Positions 49,211-59,149 of a DNA stretch of 64,000 bases are shown here, one piece after another; positions within the stretch are counted from its first letter, which is position 1; every line of letters starts with the position of its first letter. Position numbers and translations under genes: made by a program. The notes under the pieces are model-generated. The model was not told where the DNA came from. It was given only the letters and a program-made list of their open reading frames with translations, and ran no database searches. Location: positions 407,930,248-407,994,247 of the forward strand of contig CM057347.1 of assembly GCA_030015575.1 (NCBI GenBank). Reading direction: 5' to 3'. Source of the DNA: Agapanthus africanus (lineage: Eukaryota; Streptophyta; Magnoliopsida; Asparagales; Amaryllidaceae).

Positions 49211-49220
49211 TTATATATAG
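49211..49220 (-). promoter_or_regulatory. TATA box for the antisense ORF
   Basis: CTATATATAA on the minus strand, about 50 bp before the ATG at 49161, leaving room for a short 5' UTR. Confidence 0.5.
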
Positions 49221-49442
49221 ACCAAAACACAGAAAATTCTGTGTGCAGTGGAATTATTTCCAAGACCCGGGAAATCGAAATTTCGGGGAAATACAAGTTT
49301 GACTTGAAAAGAGGAGATGAAAAGATATCTCAGGAGAAGCAACGCTTCCGATCCCCCCAATCAGAGCAAAGCTCTATCTTGAAAATCTAAATTTTAATAA
49401 ATGAAGTAACGCTTCAGATCCTCTGCGTTGTGCGCAGGATGC

Positions 49443-49682
49443 CACGTGTCAGGCGCTGATGCGTCAGCACAGCGCCCAAGAAGGCGCGCCCAATCAGAGC
49501 AAAGCTCTATTTTAACTAAAATTAAAGGAAGCAACGCTTCAGTTGCTCAAGCACTGCGCTGCGCGACACGTGTCAGCGCAGATGCGCTAGCGCAGTTGCG
49601 CTGCTCCGTGCGCTGCGCGACACGTGTCAGCGCAGATGCGCTAGCGCAGTTGCGCTGCTCCGTGCGCTGCGTGACACGTGTC
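49443..49682. repeat. G-box array 1, upstream of the LTR TATA box
   Basis: CACGTGTC occurs at 49443, 49567, 49621 and 49675. The last three are spaced by exactly 54 bp in tandem units rich in GCGC. CACGTG is the core bound by plant bZIP and bHLH factors; the flanking bases resemble ABA-response elements. Confidence 0.85.
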
Positions 49683-49866
49683 ACGCGCTGGGGCATCTGC
49701 GCCAAACAGAATTAAGATTTTAAAGAAATCTTTCTGTTCTTGTTAAAACAAGAAGATTTTCTTCTGTAAAATAGAAGCCCTTGGATCAAAGATCCAACGG
49801 TGGGGAAAATTCCCCAAATCACTCAGAAAAAGATCTCTTTAACAAATTTAACTAATTTATGGGCAC

Positions 49867-49874
49867 TATAAAAA
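49867..49874 (+). promoter_or_regulatory. TATA box of the element E LTR
   Basis: TATAAAAA in the context CACTATAAAAAGGACC, with a likely start near TCAAT at about 49900. It places G-box array 1 in U3 and array 2 in the transcribed part. Confidence 0.6.
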
Positions 49875-50253
49875 GGACCCTAGGCCTCAATTCAAAGGCA
49901 TCAATATTTTCTAAAAAAAAGTGAGAAGAAGGAAAAGAGAACTCTGAAGAATTCCTCATGAACAAAAAGGTAAAAAACCTTTAGAAAAAAAGAGAAAGTT
50001 CTCTCATGAACAGATCATAAATCTAAAAACAAGATCAATGATCTTTAATAAAAAAAAATAATAATAAAATAGTGCTTTGCACTTTTATGAACCTTTGGTT
50101 TTTCGAGATAAGAAAAACAAGAAAAACTTATCTTTTCTTTGATCTAAATTAAATCAAGAAATCAAATAGTGCTTTGCACTTCTGTTCTTGAATCTAAATG
50201 ATTCTTAGTGCTTTGCACTTCTAAACTGCGCTGTTGCGCTCTTGGGAGAGCGC

Positions 50254-50501
50254 CACGTGTCAGTTACAGAACAACTTGCGCTACGCGCTCTTGAAATAGA
50301 GCTTTGTTCTCTGGAATTGGCGCAACTCACCAGAGCGTGCCACGTGTCAGTTACAGAACAACTTGCGCTACGCGCTCTTGAAATATAGCTTTGTTCTCTG
50401 GAATTGGCGCAACTCACCAGAGCGCGCCACGTGTCAGCAGCGCGTAATAGCGCAGCGCACTGCGCTGTTGCGCTTGCGCTCACCAGAGCATGACACGTGT
50501 C
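50254..50501. repeat. G-box array 2, downstream of the LTR TATA box
   Basis: CACGTGTC at 50254, 50341, 50428 and 50494; the first three are 87 bp apart in tandem units that also contain TTGCGCTACGCGCTCTTG. Confidence 0.85.
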
Positions 50502-50939
50502 CTCATCACAAGCGCTTGCGCTCAATAATTGGCGCAAAGCGCCTGACAAGCCACTATCAGATAATTAATGCACTGCATTATTTACAGAAGGGCCAAGCCC
50601 AATTAAAAAGGGCCTAACAGGCCAAATTAAATGCAATGCAGAGCCCAAATAAAGGTCTAATAGACCAAACAAAAATGCCATGCATTATTAAACAGGAGCA
50701 GAGCCCCAGTAAAGGCCTAACAGGCCAAATGCAAATAAAATGTTGAACATTTTCAACTGGACTTAGCCCAATTCTGGCCGTAAGTCCTTAAATTAAATTG
50801 AACTGAGCATAAATGCCCTCTCAAATCAATTTACCTCCGGTTCGAGGGTACATCTCTGAACTCCTCTGACACCCATCGTTGTAATCCTTCAACGACGTCA
50901 GAGAGGTAACGGGTCCCGACGACCACACATCGATATGGA

Positions 50940-51270
50940 CTACGGGGTCTTTAAACTCGTGGACCGAAACGTCCTTAAACTAATATTCGTACCTAAATGG
51001 GAATGTTGGACCGAAATGTCCTTAAACTAATGACGGACCACCACGTCCCTAAACTGGAACACGGACCACCACGTCCCTAAACTGGCGATGGACCGAAACG
51101 TCCTTAAACTAATATTCGTCCCTAAACAGGATTGTCGGACCGAAATGTCCCTAAACTACCGACGGACCACCACGTCCCTAAACTGGAATATGGACCACCA
51201 CGTCCCTAAACTGGAACATGGACCGCAACGTCCTTAAACTACCTATGGACCACTACGTCCCTAAACTGGA
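50940..51270. repeat. Minisatellite of ~29-bp units in the LTR of element E
   Basis: About ten units of the form GGACC(A/G)(C/A)(C/A)ACGTCC(C/T)TAAACT plus a variable 8-10 bp tail. Flanking direct repeats (about 50830-50905 and 51400-51465) each carry CCTCTGAC ... GTCAGAGAGG, able to form a hairpin. Confidence 0.85.
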
Positions 51271-52020
51271 ACAATAGAGCCTCCAAATGCTCTTTTGCCG
51301 GATCTAAACGATCCCGTTTAAGTTGATCTTAGCCCCAAACACGGCTAATGTATCCTTAAACATTCAAATGGACTATAAAACTCTAAATCAATTTTGGTTC
51401 AAGGGTACATCTCTGAACTCCTCTGACACCTATCATTGTAATCCTTCAACGACGTCAGAGAGGTGATGAGTCCCGACGGCCATATATTAAATGGATCACC
51501 ACGTTAAGTTGATCTTAGTCTCAAACAGGACTAACGTATCCTTAACGAACGTTTAAGTTGATCTTAGCCTCAATACGGCTAACGTATCCTTAAACAAAAA
51601 TACCAAACCCAAATTTAAGTAAATACGGATTTGGACTAATCCACGTCCTACGGACGACGGCTTAACTTAGTCTTCGTATACAATCCATGGGCAACCACAA
51701 CAAAACAAACACCCACGACACGAAGTGAAATTCTGGAGAAGGAGAAAGTTGTTACCGCGATGCGGTAGCGTAATTAACTGCAGGGGCTTGCGCCTGCAGG
51801 GAAGAGCGTCCCCACAATCAAAAACCCCTCAAGCGGGGGGGGGGGATCTGACGAAGTCTGCTACATCGGCCGCATCCGTCTAAACCTCCGATACACGGTG
51901 CCATAAATCAACTTGGCATCTTCGGAGAGGTGGACGGATAAAACCAAATAGCATCTGCCCCGAATCTCAGCGTCAGGACACCGCAGTCCTGTGCGCCGTC
52001 TTTCGGAGGGGAACAGATTC

Positions 52021-52039
52021 TGGCACGCCCGGTGGGACC
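52021..52039 (+). other. Primer-binding-site-like motif of element E
   Basis: TGGCACGCCCGGTGGGACC begins five bases after the LTR end. I do not assign the tRNA. It ends 126 bp before the first gag ATG. Confidence 0.7.
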
Positions 52040-52165
52040 TTTTCTTCTTTCCACTCCACACTTCGTGTGTCGTCTTCGCGAACCAATCGCGGTTTGTTAA
52101 CGGTTGCCTTTGGATTTCAAGTTACTAAGATTTGGACTTTTTCCTGGTGCAGAACTCAAGATTCA

Positions 52166-54942
52166 ATGGCATTTAATTGCACCAACTGCTTGAAATGCCA
52201 CTGCAACGGACGCTCCACCTCACCAGGAGGTGTAGCATATGGGCCCCAAGCGGCTTCCTTCCTCTCTCTGCCGGTAGACCAGGTGACCCAAGCCACCTCT
52301 GGCCTGTTCTTCGGGACCATGATCCCACCTACAAGCTTCTCTGAGCCAATACCTGCACCGGAAATGAACAAGAAGTCGTTCTTCGACCGGCTCACTGCTG
52401 CGATGACCCCTGTCAACGGGTCGCCCACTACCAAACCGACAGCCTCTATTTTCACCAGGCTAAATCAGAACTCTAAATTGGCTGTCCCAAGGAAAGCAAT
52501 AACTGCTGCTCCAGAAGTCGTCAAGGCAGCTTCCCCTGTCAAAGAGTCAGTCTTTTCAAGACTGACTATTCCTGCTCCTGCCCCTGCTCGAGGATCTGTC
52601 TTCGACAGGTTGAATATCATCCCTCAAAAGACAACTTCAGTCTTTAAGAGGTTAACACCAGCGGCGCCTCATTCAGACAGGGGGCAAAAAGAAGATGTCT
52701 CTATCTCCGAGCCAGTCCCAACGGCTCGTCGTGCTCGACGTCGCCATTGGCTAAGAGTGAAAAAGGCAGGGGGCAACTTCCCCTCAGGACTAACTCCACC
52801 GGCTCCAGTGGTGGAAGTCAACGCTGCTGTTCCAACTAGGAACAGCTTTGAACTGCTGAGGAGGGTACGTAAGAACTCTCCAACTGCTACATTAAAAAGA
52901 TCTCCTCCACCCGCGGGGAAAGTTCCGGAAACGAAGCAGGAACAGCCCCCTCAACGGCTGTCCTCAAAAATATACAAGGTATGGCGGAGGGTCCAAGACT
53001 CCGTGATTGACCCAGGTCACTATCGTCAACAGAAAAAGGCGAAAGCGCAAGAAGAAAAGGATCGTCCTCTTAAACAACAAAGGACGACAATCGCTAGGGT
53101 GCCCACTGCAACGGCCCCATTAACTTCAACGGTCCATAAGAGAAGGAGGCCAGAGAAAGTCCCTACACCTGCAGTAAATACCAAAGGAGGTGAACCCAAA
53201 CGCCCTAAGTCAGGGGGAATTGTAGTTCATACCGTCTATGTGGTGTCTGGTAAAAAGGAAAGCCGCGCATCAACAGGTCATAGACCGCACACGAGGTCAG
53301 TGACCAAGGCTCAGGAGCAGCAGCAGAAGCTCCAAGAGATGATGAACGCTATGGCCGCACTTACAGGGCCAAAAGAAACCCCTGAAACGTCCTCGGACGA
53401 GCGTCAAGAAAAAGAAACTGACGCTGAGTTCCTTCGTCGCGTACTGAAGAAGAAAGATAAAGAAGCTGCGGAACAGGCAGCCAACATAAAGAAAATAGCC
53501 CTCCTGTTCCAGGATATGGTGGGTATGATGATTCAACAAGATCCACCTGCTGAAAATCCCCCGATCATCCTTGAAGACGATAGGGGAGAGACGTCGAATC
53601 CTCCGCCAGCTCTGTCAGCAGCTAAAGAAGAGACAATCTCCAAAGCCGATCTGGACGAATACATAGCTCAGCAGATCCGGGTCCATCAAGCGATAGAAGC
53701 AGCAGGTCAGGTTGTAAAAACGGGGCGGCCGTATCCAAGTTGGTACGACCAAATCAAGTACCCACCCGGTTACACAATTCCTAAGTTCCATGTCTACAAG
53801 GGGACAGGAAATCCTCACCAGCACGTTGCCCAGTTCAGGGCACTTTGCGGCAACACCGGCGGTGACGACAAGCTGTTGCTTCGCCAGTTTGTTGGAAGCC
53901 TATCAGATACAGTGTTCGAGTGGTACTCTGAGCTCCCGAACGACTCGATCAAGACCTTCGCGGAGATGGAGCTGTTGTTTACTCAGCGTTTTGCAAGCGC
54001 CAGTGAACGTATCCCGATGACGGCACTGATTAACGCCAGGGTAAAACCAGGCGAGACATGGGTTCAGTACGCTATACGGTGGCGGAACTTATGGTCGAAG
54101 TGCGAGCAGTGCATTGAAGAAGCTCCCGTAGTGGGTATGTTTGTGGGAACCCTCGATCCACAAGCAACCATCTCGCAGTTTATGATGTTTTTCAAGCCGA
54201 CTACCTTCCAGGCCTTGATTGACAAGCTAGCACAGATGGATCAGATGGGCCATAAACCTCCTCTCCCAAAGCCGGACTCCCGAAATGACAAGGGGAAGGG
54301 AAAAGCGATCGTCGTCGCTAATGCTCAACAACAACCGAGCGACTCGAAACCGGTTGCTCGTCAAAATAATGTGCGTCCGTACTTAGCCCTTGAGGAGAGG
54401 CTAGGACGTTCTTACTCCTTTCCCCGCGATAAAACAAGGAGGTTATTCGAACTGGCGTTGCGCAACCGACTCATAAATCTGCCGGATCCAAAACGCCCGT
54501 TACAACCAAGTGACGTCAACGAGCCCAACTACCGTCCTTATCATCGAGTATTGGGTCATCCGATCGAGGATTGCTACGTTTTCAAAAATTGGCTTGAAAA
54601 CCAGTACGGACAGGGCAAGTTCGCGTTATCTGACAAATGGAAGGTGAATCCCCCGCAGCCCCACACATCTAAAGGGACGAATACGCCGGGGGCAACATAC
54701 TCCGTCGTTGAAGAAGCTCCTTGGGAAGTTGTATTATCAACCAAGACAAAGAGGATGCTGAACGACCTTCAGACATGCCCAGCGATCAAGTGGAAGAATC
54801 CGTTGGAACCGCAGGTCATTGAAGGGATGTTGAAGCCACGTCCAACTCCAAAGACCGATGGTGGTGGCTCAAGCACTCGCAACCAGCTGTCAAAATCCTC
54901 GAAGAAGAAGAAAAAGAAATCTAAGAAGTCTGTGAAGCCTGG
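52166..54942 (+). CDS. Gag of Tat-type element E, C-terminus replaced by element F
   Basis: The first ATG is at 52166, and the frame is open into the inserted LTR at 54943. Near the N-terminus are five spaced copies of S-(F/I/V)-F-x-R-L (SFFDRL, SIFTRL, SVFSRL, SVFDRL, SVFKRL; about 52.37-52.66 kb). A basic, Pro-rich middle follows, then a Lys/Glu helical stretch. The Retrotrans_gag core spans YPPGYTIPKFHVYKGTGNP to the MMFFKPTTFQALIDKL region (about 53.75-54.25 kb). A Cys/His stretch YRPYHRVLGHPIEDC lies at about 54.53 kb. Gag forms the cytoplasmic particle. The visible frame has no break other than the insertion. Confidence 0.85.
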
Positions 54943-56308
54943 TGATTATTCCAAAAATTTAAGTTTACCGTAATCAGAAACGGCGTCGCTTTGCAGCTAG
55001 CCGGTGAATACGGGTCGATCCGCAGAGATGTGTAAATTTCTGTTTTTGTGTTTTCACGAGTTGATTCCGTTGGTTGTTTGGTTTTTGTCGATTGATTTAA
55101 AAACTAATTTATATGATATGAAAGAACTCGTTAGGGTTAGGTCTAAGGTAGGGTTGATGAGATCAAAATTGTCACATCTTTCAATGCCGTTTGATTAAAC
55201 CTTTTTAGAAAATCACGACAATTATTAGCAAAGGGGATTAGGATGATCGAGAAGAAACGAAGTTTCTTCCTCTAGATCCTTGTCCGTCCTTTTCTATTAA
55301 TTGCTACAATCTTCATGGACGTCATGTATGTCCTGCCTTTTATACTACGGTTCACCGTTACCTCGTAGGTAGGGTGCCGTAGAGGGCGGATCATACATGC
55401 GTGCATGAAGTTCTTGTTTTGAAAATATGTTGGCATTGAAGGAGGTGAGAGATATCCATCTCTCACTCCCTCCCTTATTCCTAACCCTAACGAGCGAGGA
55501 TTTTACTCGCTCATTAGGGAATTATCAAAAAACGACATTTTGTTGTTTAAGTTTTAATGTGTTTGTTCAGATCTTGTGTTATAACTTACTGCAGATTAAA
55601 AATAGCTAAACTAGTTAACTAGGGCAAGTAATAAAATTAGAACTAAGGCAGGAATAAAAAGAATTAAAACTTACAAGAAAGTGATGCTCTAGATCTCCCA
55701 ACAAATCTGATTTTTATTGATTGAAAAGAGGCATGGCATTTTACAGATTTTGAGTACAATTTATAAGCAACCAGTGAAGCTAGGGTTACAGACTCTCGCA
55801 TAAGTGAAATTACAGATTTGCCCCCTAAAAATCCCAACACCCGCACCGTCGCACCGACACAAGAAGTCGGTGTCGACAAGGACACTATACGGCCGTGGAA
55901 CAGCGGCAATGGAGAGCTTGGGCCGCGGTTCCGCGGCCCTTTGGTGGGCTTGGCTCACCATTTTTCTGGGTTTGGCTCAGAATTTCTTGGGCTTCTTATT
56001 TTTATACTTCTTTTCTCTGTTGGGCTTCTTAGTCTTCTCCAGATCCTCAGTGAAATCTTGTAAGGATCTTTTGACCGTTTTCACTTTCGTCTTTTTGGAC
56101 CTTGCACTGTTCTTCGTCTCGGCTTGAGTAAGATCCGTCTGCCTGTTGGTCAAAAGTCCCTTTTCTGTATCATCTTTCGTCTTTTTCACTGTATTTGCTC
56201 CAAGAGCCTGTATCCTGTAACATGCAACAAAAGAGCGTCAAAAGTACCTGTTTACTTATAAAATGCATAAAAGTGGGGCGTATGAATTGCAATATTATGA
56301 TATGAACA
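54943..56308 (-). repeat. 3' LTR of element F, 1366 bp
   Basis: Read on the minus strand it starts TGTTCATATCATAATATTGC and ends GGAATAATCA. Its last ~30 bases are shorter than and differ from the LTR of the left element. It shares the CCGACCCGTATTC block near the end, a TATA-like TTATAAATT (about 55758-55768) and the paired dyads. Confidence 0.85.
55891..55939. repeat. Paired GC-rich dyads in the LTR of element F
   Basis: An imperfect dyad at 55891-55907 and, 12 bp on, GGGCCGCGGTTCCGCGGCCC (55920-55939), a 20-bp palindrome apart from its TT centre. Same position relative to the TATA box as in the LTR of the left element. Confidence 0.8.
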
Positions 56309-56310
56309 AA

Positions 56311-56325
56311 TACCTCCAAACTTAA
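56311..56325 (-). other. Polypurine tract of element F
   Basis: Minus strand TTAAGTTTGGAGGTA directly before the LTR, one base different in the core from the left element's tract. Confidence 0.8.
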
Positions 56326-57663
56326 CTTTTGCTCGTCCTCGAGCAAGCTTATTAATTTATTCTAACTTAGCCGCACTTTCGCAGGGAAACGCGATTGCAC
56401 TGAGCACGTGCAATAAGCCGTTAAACCTCTAGGTGTCCCTAGTAGGAGGAGTGTTGTCTCCTGAGGGTTTTCAGCGGATTATACCCACAAAATCCTATCA
56501 ACTTGGTTTTTCGACTTTGCTTTCCAATTAGGTTTTCTAACAAGGAATTCTATTATCGTTGCCCCGCAAATTATCCACTCATATTCTTCACACTTCCTTA
56601 TTATGTAACTTAAGATTGTACATGTTCTATAAAATTACTTAGAATTCAGCATTTCTTAAGTTTTTCTTCTAGAGTTTCATCTCCACTTAGGAATTTCTAT
56701 CAACTCTATTAAAGATACAAGTTTTATTCTTCATTCCTTTCTCTTATCTAAACTCTAATCACATATCCCCACGTGTGTGTAATTGTCACCCCTACACTTG
56801 GAAATTCAAATCAAGCAATCGTACTCTCGTCCATTGTCCAAAGCACTTTGTGAATTTTTCTTAACTTTCGCTTACACATCCTTCATGCGACTGTTAATAC
56901 TTCTTGAGGTACCAACAGCCGATTACAAGATGCGTTAGCACTTTAAAGCGTATTTCCTAGTTTTGCAACACCCAAGGCTTTTAGCAGTGACTCCCAAACC
57001 AGTTGGTCTAAGGCACTAGGTGATGAAACACCCTCGCTAAATAATTTTCTAGCCCTAAGTAATCACAAAAACCAGTGTCCATTTTTTTATTCACTTTTTT
57101 TCTTTTTCATTGTACTAAGGACTTTAGACAAGAGCATTTCAAGGTCTCTTCTACTAATCCAAGTTTCAAGGTGCGTGATTGTGCATTTTGTAGGGTATAC
57201 ATTTTCAGAATCTAAACTTAAGCTAGGAACTATTTTTCGAACTTATACTCTAATAAGAATATTAATACTCTTCCCTCATTTTGGCTTAGCCCAAGAAGTG
57301 AACCCAAAATTTGCCTATTCCTAAATAACCTACAAAGACATATATTCTCTACCGTTAAACTCTAAGGAATGTTATTTTTAGGGTTTTTAATTTGCTAAGT
57401 CTAAGATCTAGTTTTTCCTAGCCAGTTAACCTTTTTATCAAATTCAAGTCAATTAACCAAAATTGAATACAATAATTTTAATAATTTTTGAGTTTTTTCA
57501 ATTTTTATTGGTTTTTCAGTTTTCTAAAAATTTTTTATTATTCAAATTTTCAAATTTTTATGATTTTTTTTTAATATATGAAGGTGCAATGCAGAAATTA
57601 AATATGCAAAAGGAAAAGAAAAATATATACAATATGCAATGCAAAAGATAACTATATACATTA
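56326..57663 (-). other. 3' non-coding region of element F
   Basis: No credible gene. It is similar in blocks and order to about 4113-5401 of the left element. At its start (57664-57680, minus strand) is an extra polypurine-like CAAGTTTGGGGGAGAG. Confidence 0.7.
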
Positions 57664-57696
57664 CCCTCTCCCCCAAACTTGAGCAAAGCAGTGCCC

Positions 57697-57975
57697 TCAC
57701 TTCCCGGCCCCACGTCGCGCTCGTGAGCGTGAACGTGATCGTTCCCCTTTAGCCAAAAGTGTTTGGATTCCCCTCTCAATTTCCGTCAACCGACGGTCGT
57801 GATCTCGTGCAGTTGCCCGAAACTCATCCCTCAAAGAGTCGATTCTTCTCACTGTTCTTCGCATCAATCGCGCATGCTCCTGAGGAGTTAGTTCTTCCCC
57901 GCTCGAAGTCGAGCTCGAGCTAGGGGTGTGTGCAGGTATATTTTCTGCCGGTTCGGTTCGTGTCCAAATATCCAT
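57697..57975 (-). CDS. Small Arg/Ser-rich frame after the env-position ORF of element F
   Basis: 92 codons on the minus strand: a Ser/Thr-rich start, a helical, heptad-like middle (LMRRTVRRIDSLRDEFRATARDHDRRLTEIERGIQTLL) and a basic RSRSRSRARR tail. Proteins encoded after integrase in Athila-type elements often end in a coiled coil and a basic tail, so this may be the C-terminal portion of the ORF next to it. I do not join them. It lies directly before the secondary polypurine site. Confidence 0.4.
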   Translation of the reverse strand: MDIWTRTEPAENIPAHTPSSSSTSSGEELTPQEHARLMRRTVRRIDSLRDEFRATARDHDRRLTEIERGIQTLLAKGERSRSRSRARRGAGK

Positions 57976-58004
57976 GAGTCTAGAGTAGGACGACGAGACG
58001 CCCT

Positions 58005-58664
58005 CTACAAGTGTCGAACCGGAACACCGTCTATCATGTATGCGTCAAATTCCTCGATGGGGAGGAAATATCGGCAGAGTTGGGTAACAAGCATGGGGCA
58101 TGGGTATACGGTACCTCGTTTCCTCGTACCTATGGATTGGAGCAAAATCGTGCACATGTCAAACCTAGGATTCTTAATCATCAGTGTGTGTACGACATGT
58201 AATGAAGGGGTGAAAAAGGTCGTGTTGTGGGAACTACCAAAGATATTGTTTTGTGCCCACCGGCACACAGTTAAAACGTTCGCGAAAAGGGTCCGTGCTT
58301 GGATGCCCTTACGCGGTTCTCGTGCACAGTCATTACCCATCAAGGGCATATAATCTTCAAAGCGCAGTGGGTGTTCATGTGCAGGTACACGTGGTATGAG
58401 TGTAACCTCGTGTATCAAGTCCCTATCGATGTGAATTTCACGATTTTCCCAATTTAGTTTAATGTAACCTAAGTTGTCAAGGCTATTATTTTCCATGGAT
58501 TCGTAAAATAGGGCAACTGGGTTAGGTAGGGAAAATGCAGATGAGTGATTATAAAGCAGAAAATTCCAGCCCCTTTGTTCGATTTCATGTGCGAAATATC
58601 TACGGTATACTTCGTGTGCGAAAACCGGGGAAAAATCCCTTTCAAATTGCATTTTATGTGCCAT
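58005..58664 (-). CDS. Env-position ORF of element F (putative plant transposon protein type)
   Basis: A true ATG at 58664 opens 219 codons. The first part reads FAHEVYRRYFAHEIEQRGWNF, then LFYESM, IHIDRDLIHEVTLIP and further helical blocks ending YMIDGVPVRHL. This layout (RGW motif, then an L-x-Y-F-Y-like block, then an I-x-x-LI motif) fits the protein found after integrase in many Athila-like elements, grouped as 'putative plant transposon protein' (PF20167-like). I see no signal peptide or membrane segment, so the old name 'envelope' is positional only. Function is unknown. A TATA box and leader at 58665-58910 may give it a separate transcript. Confidence 0.6.
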   Translation of the reverse strand: MAHKMQFERDFSPVFAHEVYRRYFAHEIEQRGWNFLLYNHSSAFSLPNPVALFYESMENNSLDNLGYIKLNWENREIHIDRDLIHEVTLIPRVPAHEHPLRFEDYMPLMGNDCAREPRKGIQARTLFANVLTVCRWAQNNIFGSSHNTTFFTPSLHVVHTLMIKNPRFDMCTILLQSIGTRKRGTVYPCPMLVTQLCRYFLPIEEFDAYMIDGVPVRHL

Positions 58665-58900
58665 TACGATTTTTTTCAGTAAAAAGATATGCAGTAACAG
58701 AGAGGATTTAGACAGAGTTACCTTCCCTGAAAATTTCAGGGGGTGACTACACCAGGAGGCGGCGGGAGGCGGCTACGGCGGCGGATGCGCGGCGCTCTAG
58801 TGGAGTTGCGGCGAGATTTTTCTGGAGAGGGTAGGGGCGGCGGCTAGGTTTTTTTAGAGAGAAAAAAATTTAGGGTTATGAACACAGGGGGGTCGGGTTC

Positions 58901-58910
58901 CTTTAAATAG
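58901..58910 (-). promoter_or_regulatory. Internal TATA box upstream of the env-position ORF
   Basis: CTATTTAAAG on the minus strand about 240 bp before the ATG at 58664. The predicted leader is TCTCTCT- and CCGCCGCC-rich (58740-58860), which resembles plant gene 5' UTRs and differs sharply from the AT-rich neighbourhood. Confidence 0.45.
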
Positions 58911-59149
58911 GGGATGGGAGGGTGATTTGCATAAAACACCCTCTGAAACGAGGGTTTTATTTGTAAAAATCAGCTCTTAATCTGCAAATTTGCAATTAGG
59001 TCCATAAAATTTTTTTCTTTTTATTATTTTTTTTAATATTTTTTTTATGGTATTTCTAAAATATATATATACAAATAATATACACACCCCCAAATTTATT
59101 TGAAATAATGTTTTGGGAAAAGAAATTTGTGGGTGAATGTGGAGGAATA

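Larger units (their letters stand above)
48412..52015 (+). repeat. 5' LTR of element E, 3604 bp, carrying an antisense gene and three repeat arrays
   Basis: Borders come from the complementary ends TGTTTCCCC and GGGGAACA and from the primer site five bases downstream. In order: related blocks around CCCAATCAGAGCAAAGCTCT (48418, 49356, 49490), the antisense frame (48637-49161), a G-box array (49443-49682), a TATA box (49867), a second G-box array (50254-50501), hairpin-bearing direct repeats (about 50830-50905 and 51400-51465) and a ~29-bp minisatellite. The second LTR is not visible, so borders rest on one copy. Confidence 0.65.
48412..54942 (+). mobile_element. Tat-type Ty3/gypsy element E: LTR, primer site and most of gag
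   Basis: A 3.6-kb LTR with inverted ends (TGTTTCCCC ... GGGGAACA), a PBS-like TGGCACGCCCGGTGGGACC, and a long gag frame with the FxRL repeats and Retrotrans_gag core typical of Tat/Retand-like elements. The part after 54942 is displaced by element F and lies outside the window, so pol cannot be judged. What is visible looks whole. Bases 48407-48411 (GTTAT) would be the left target copy. Confidence 0.75.

Noticed and set aside
57558-57779. Minus-strand frame overlapping the end of the Arg/Ser-rich frame of F
   Set aside because: Low-complexity Phe/Ser/Cys tail from AT-rich sequence; it overlaps a better frame.
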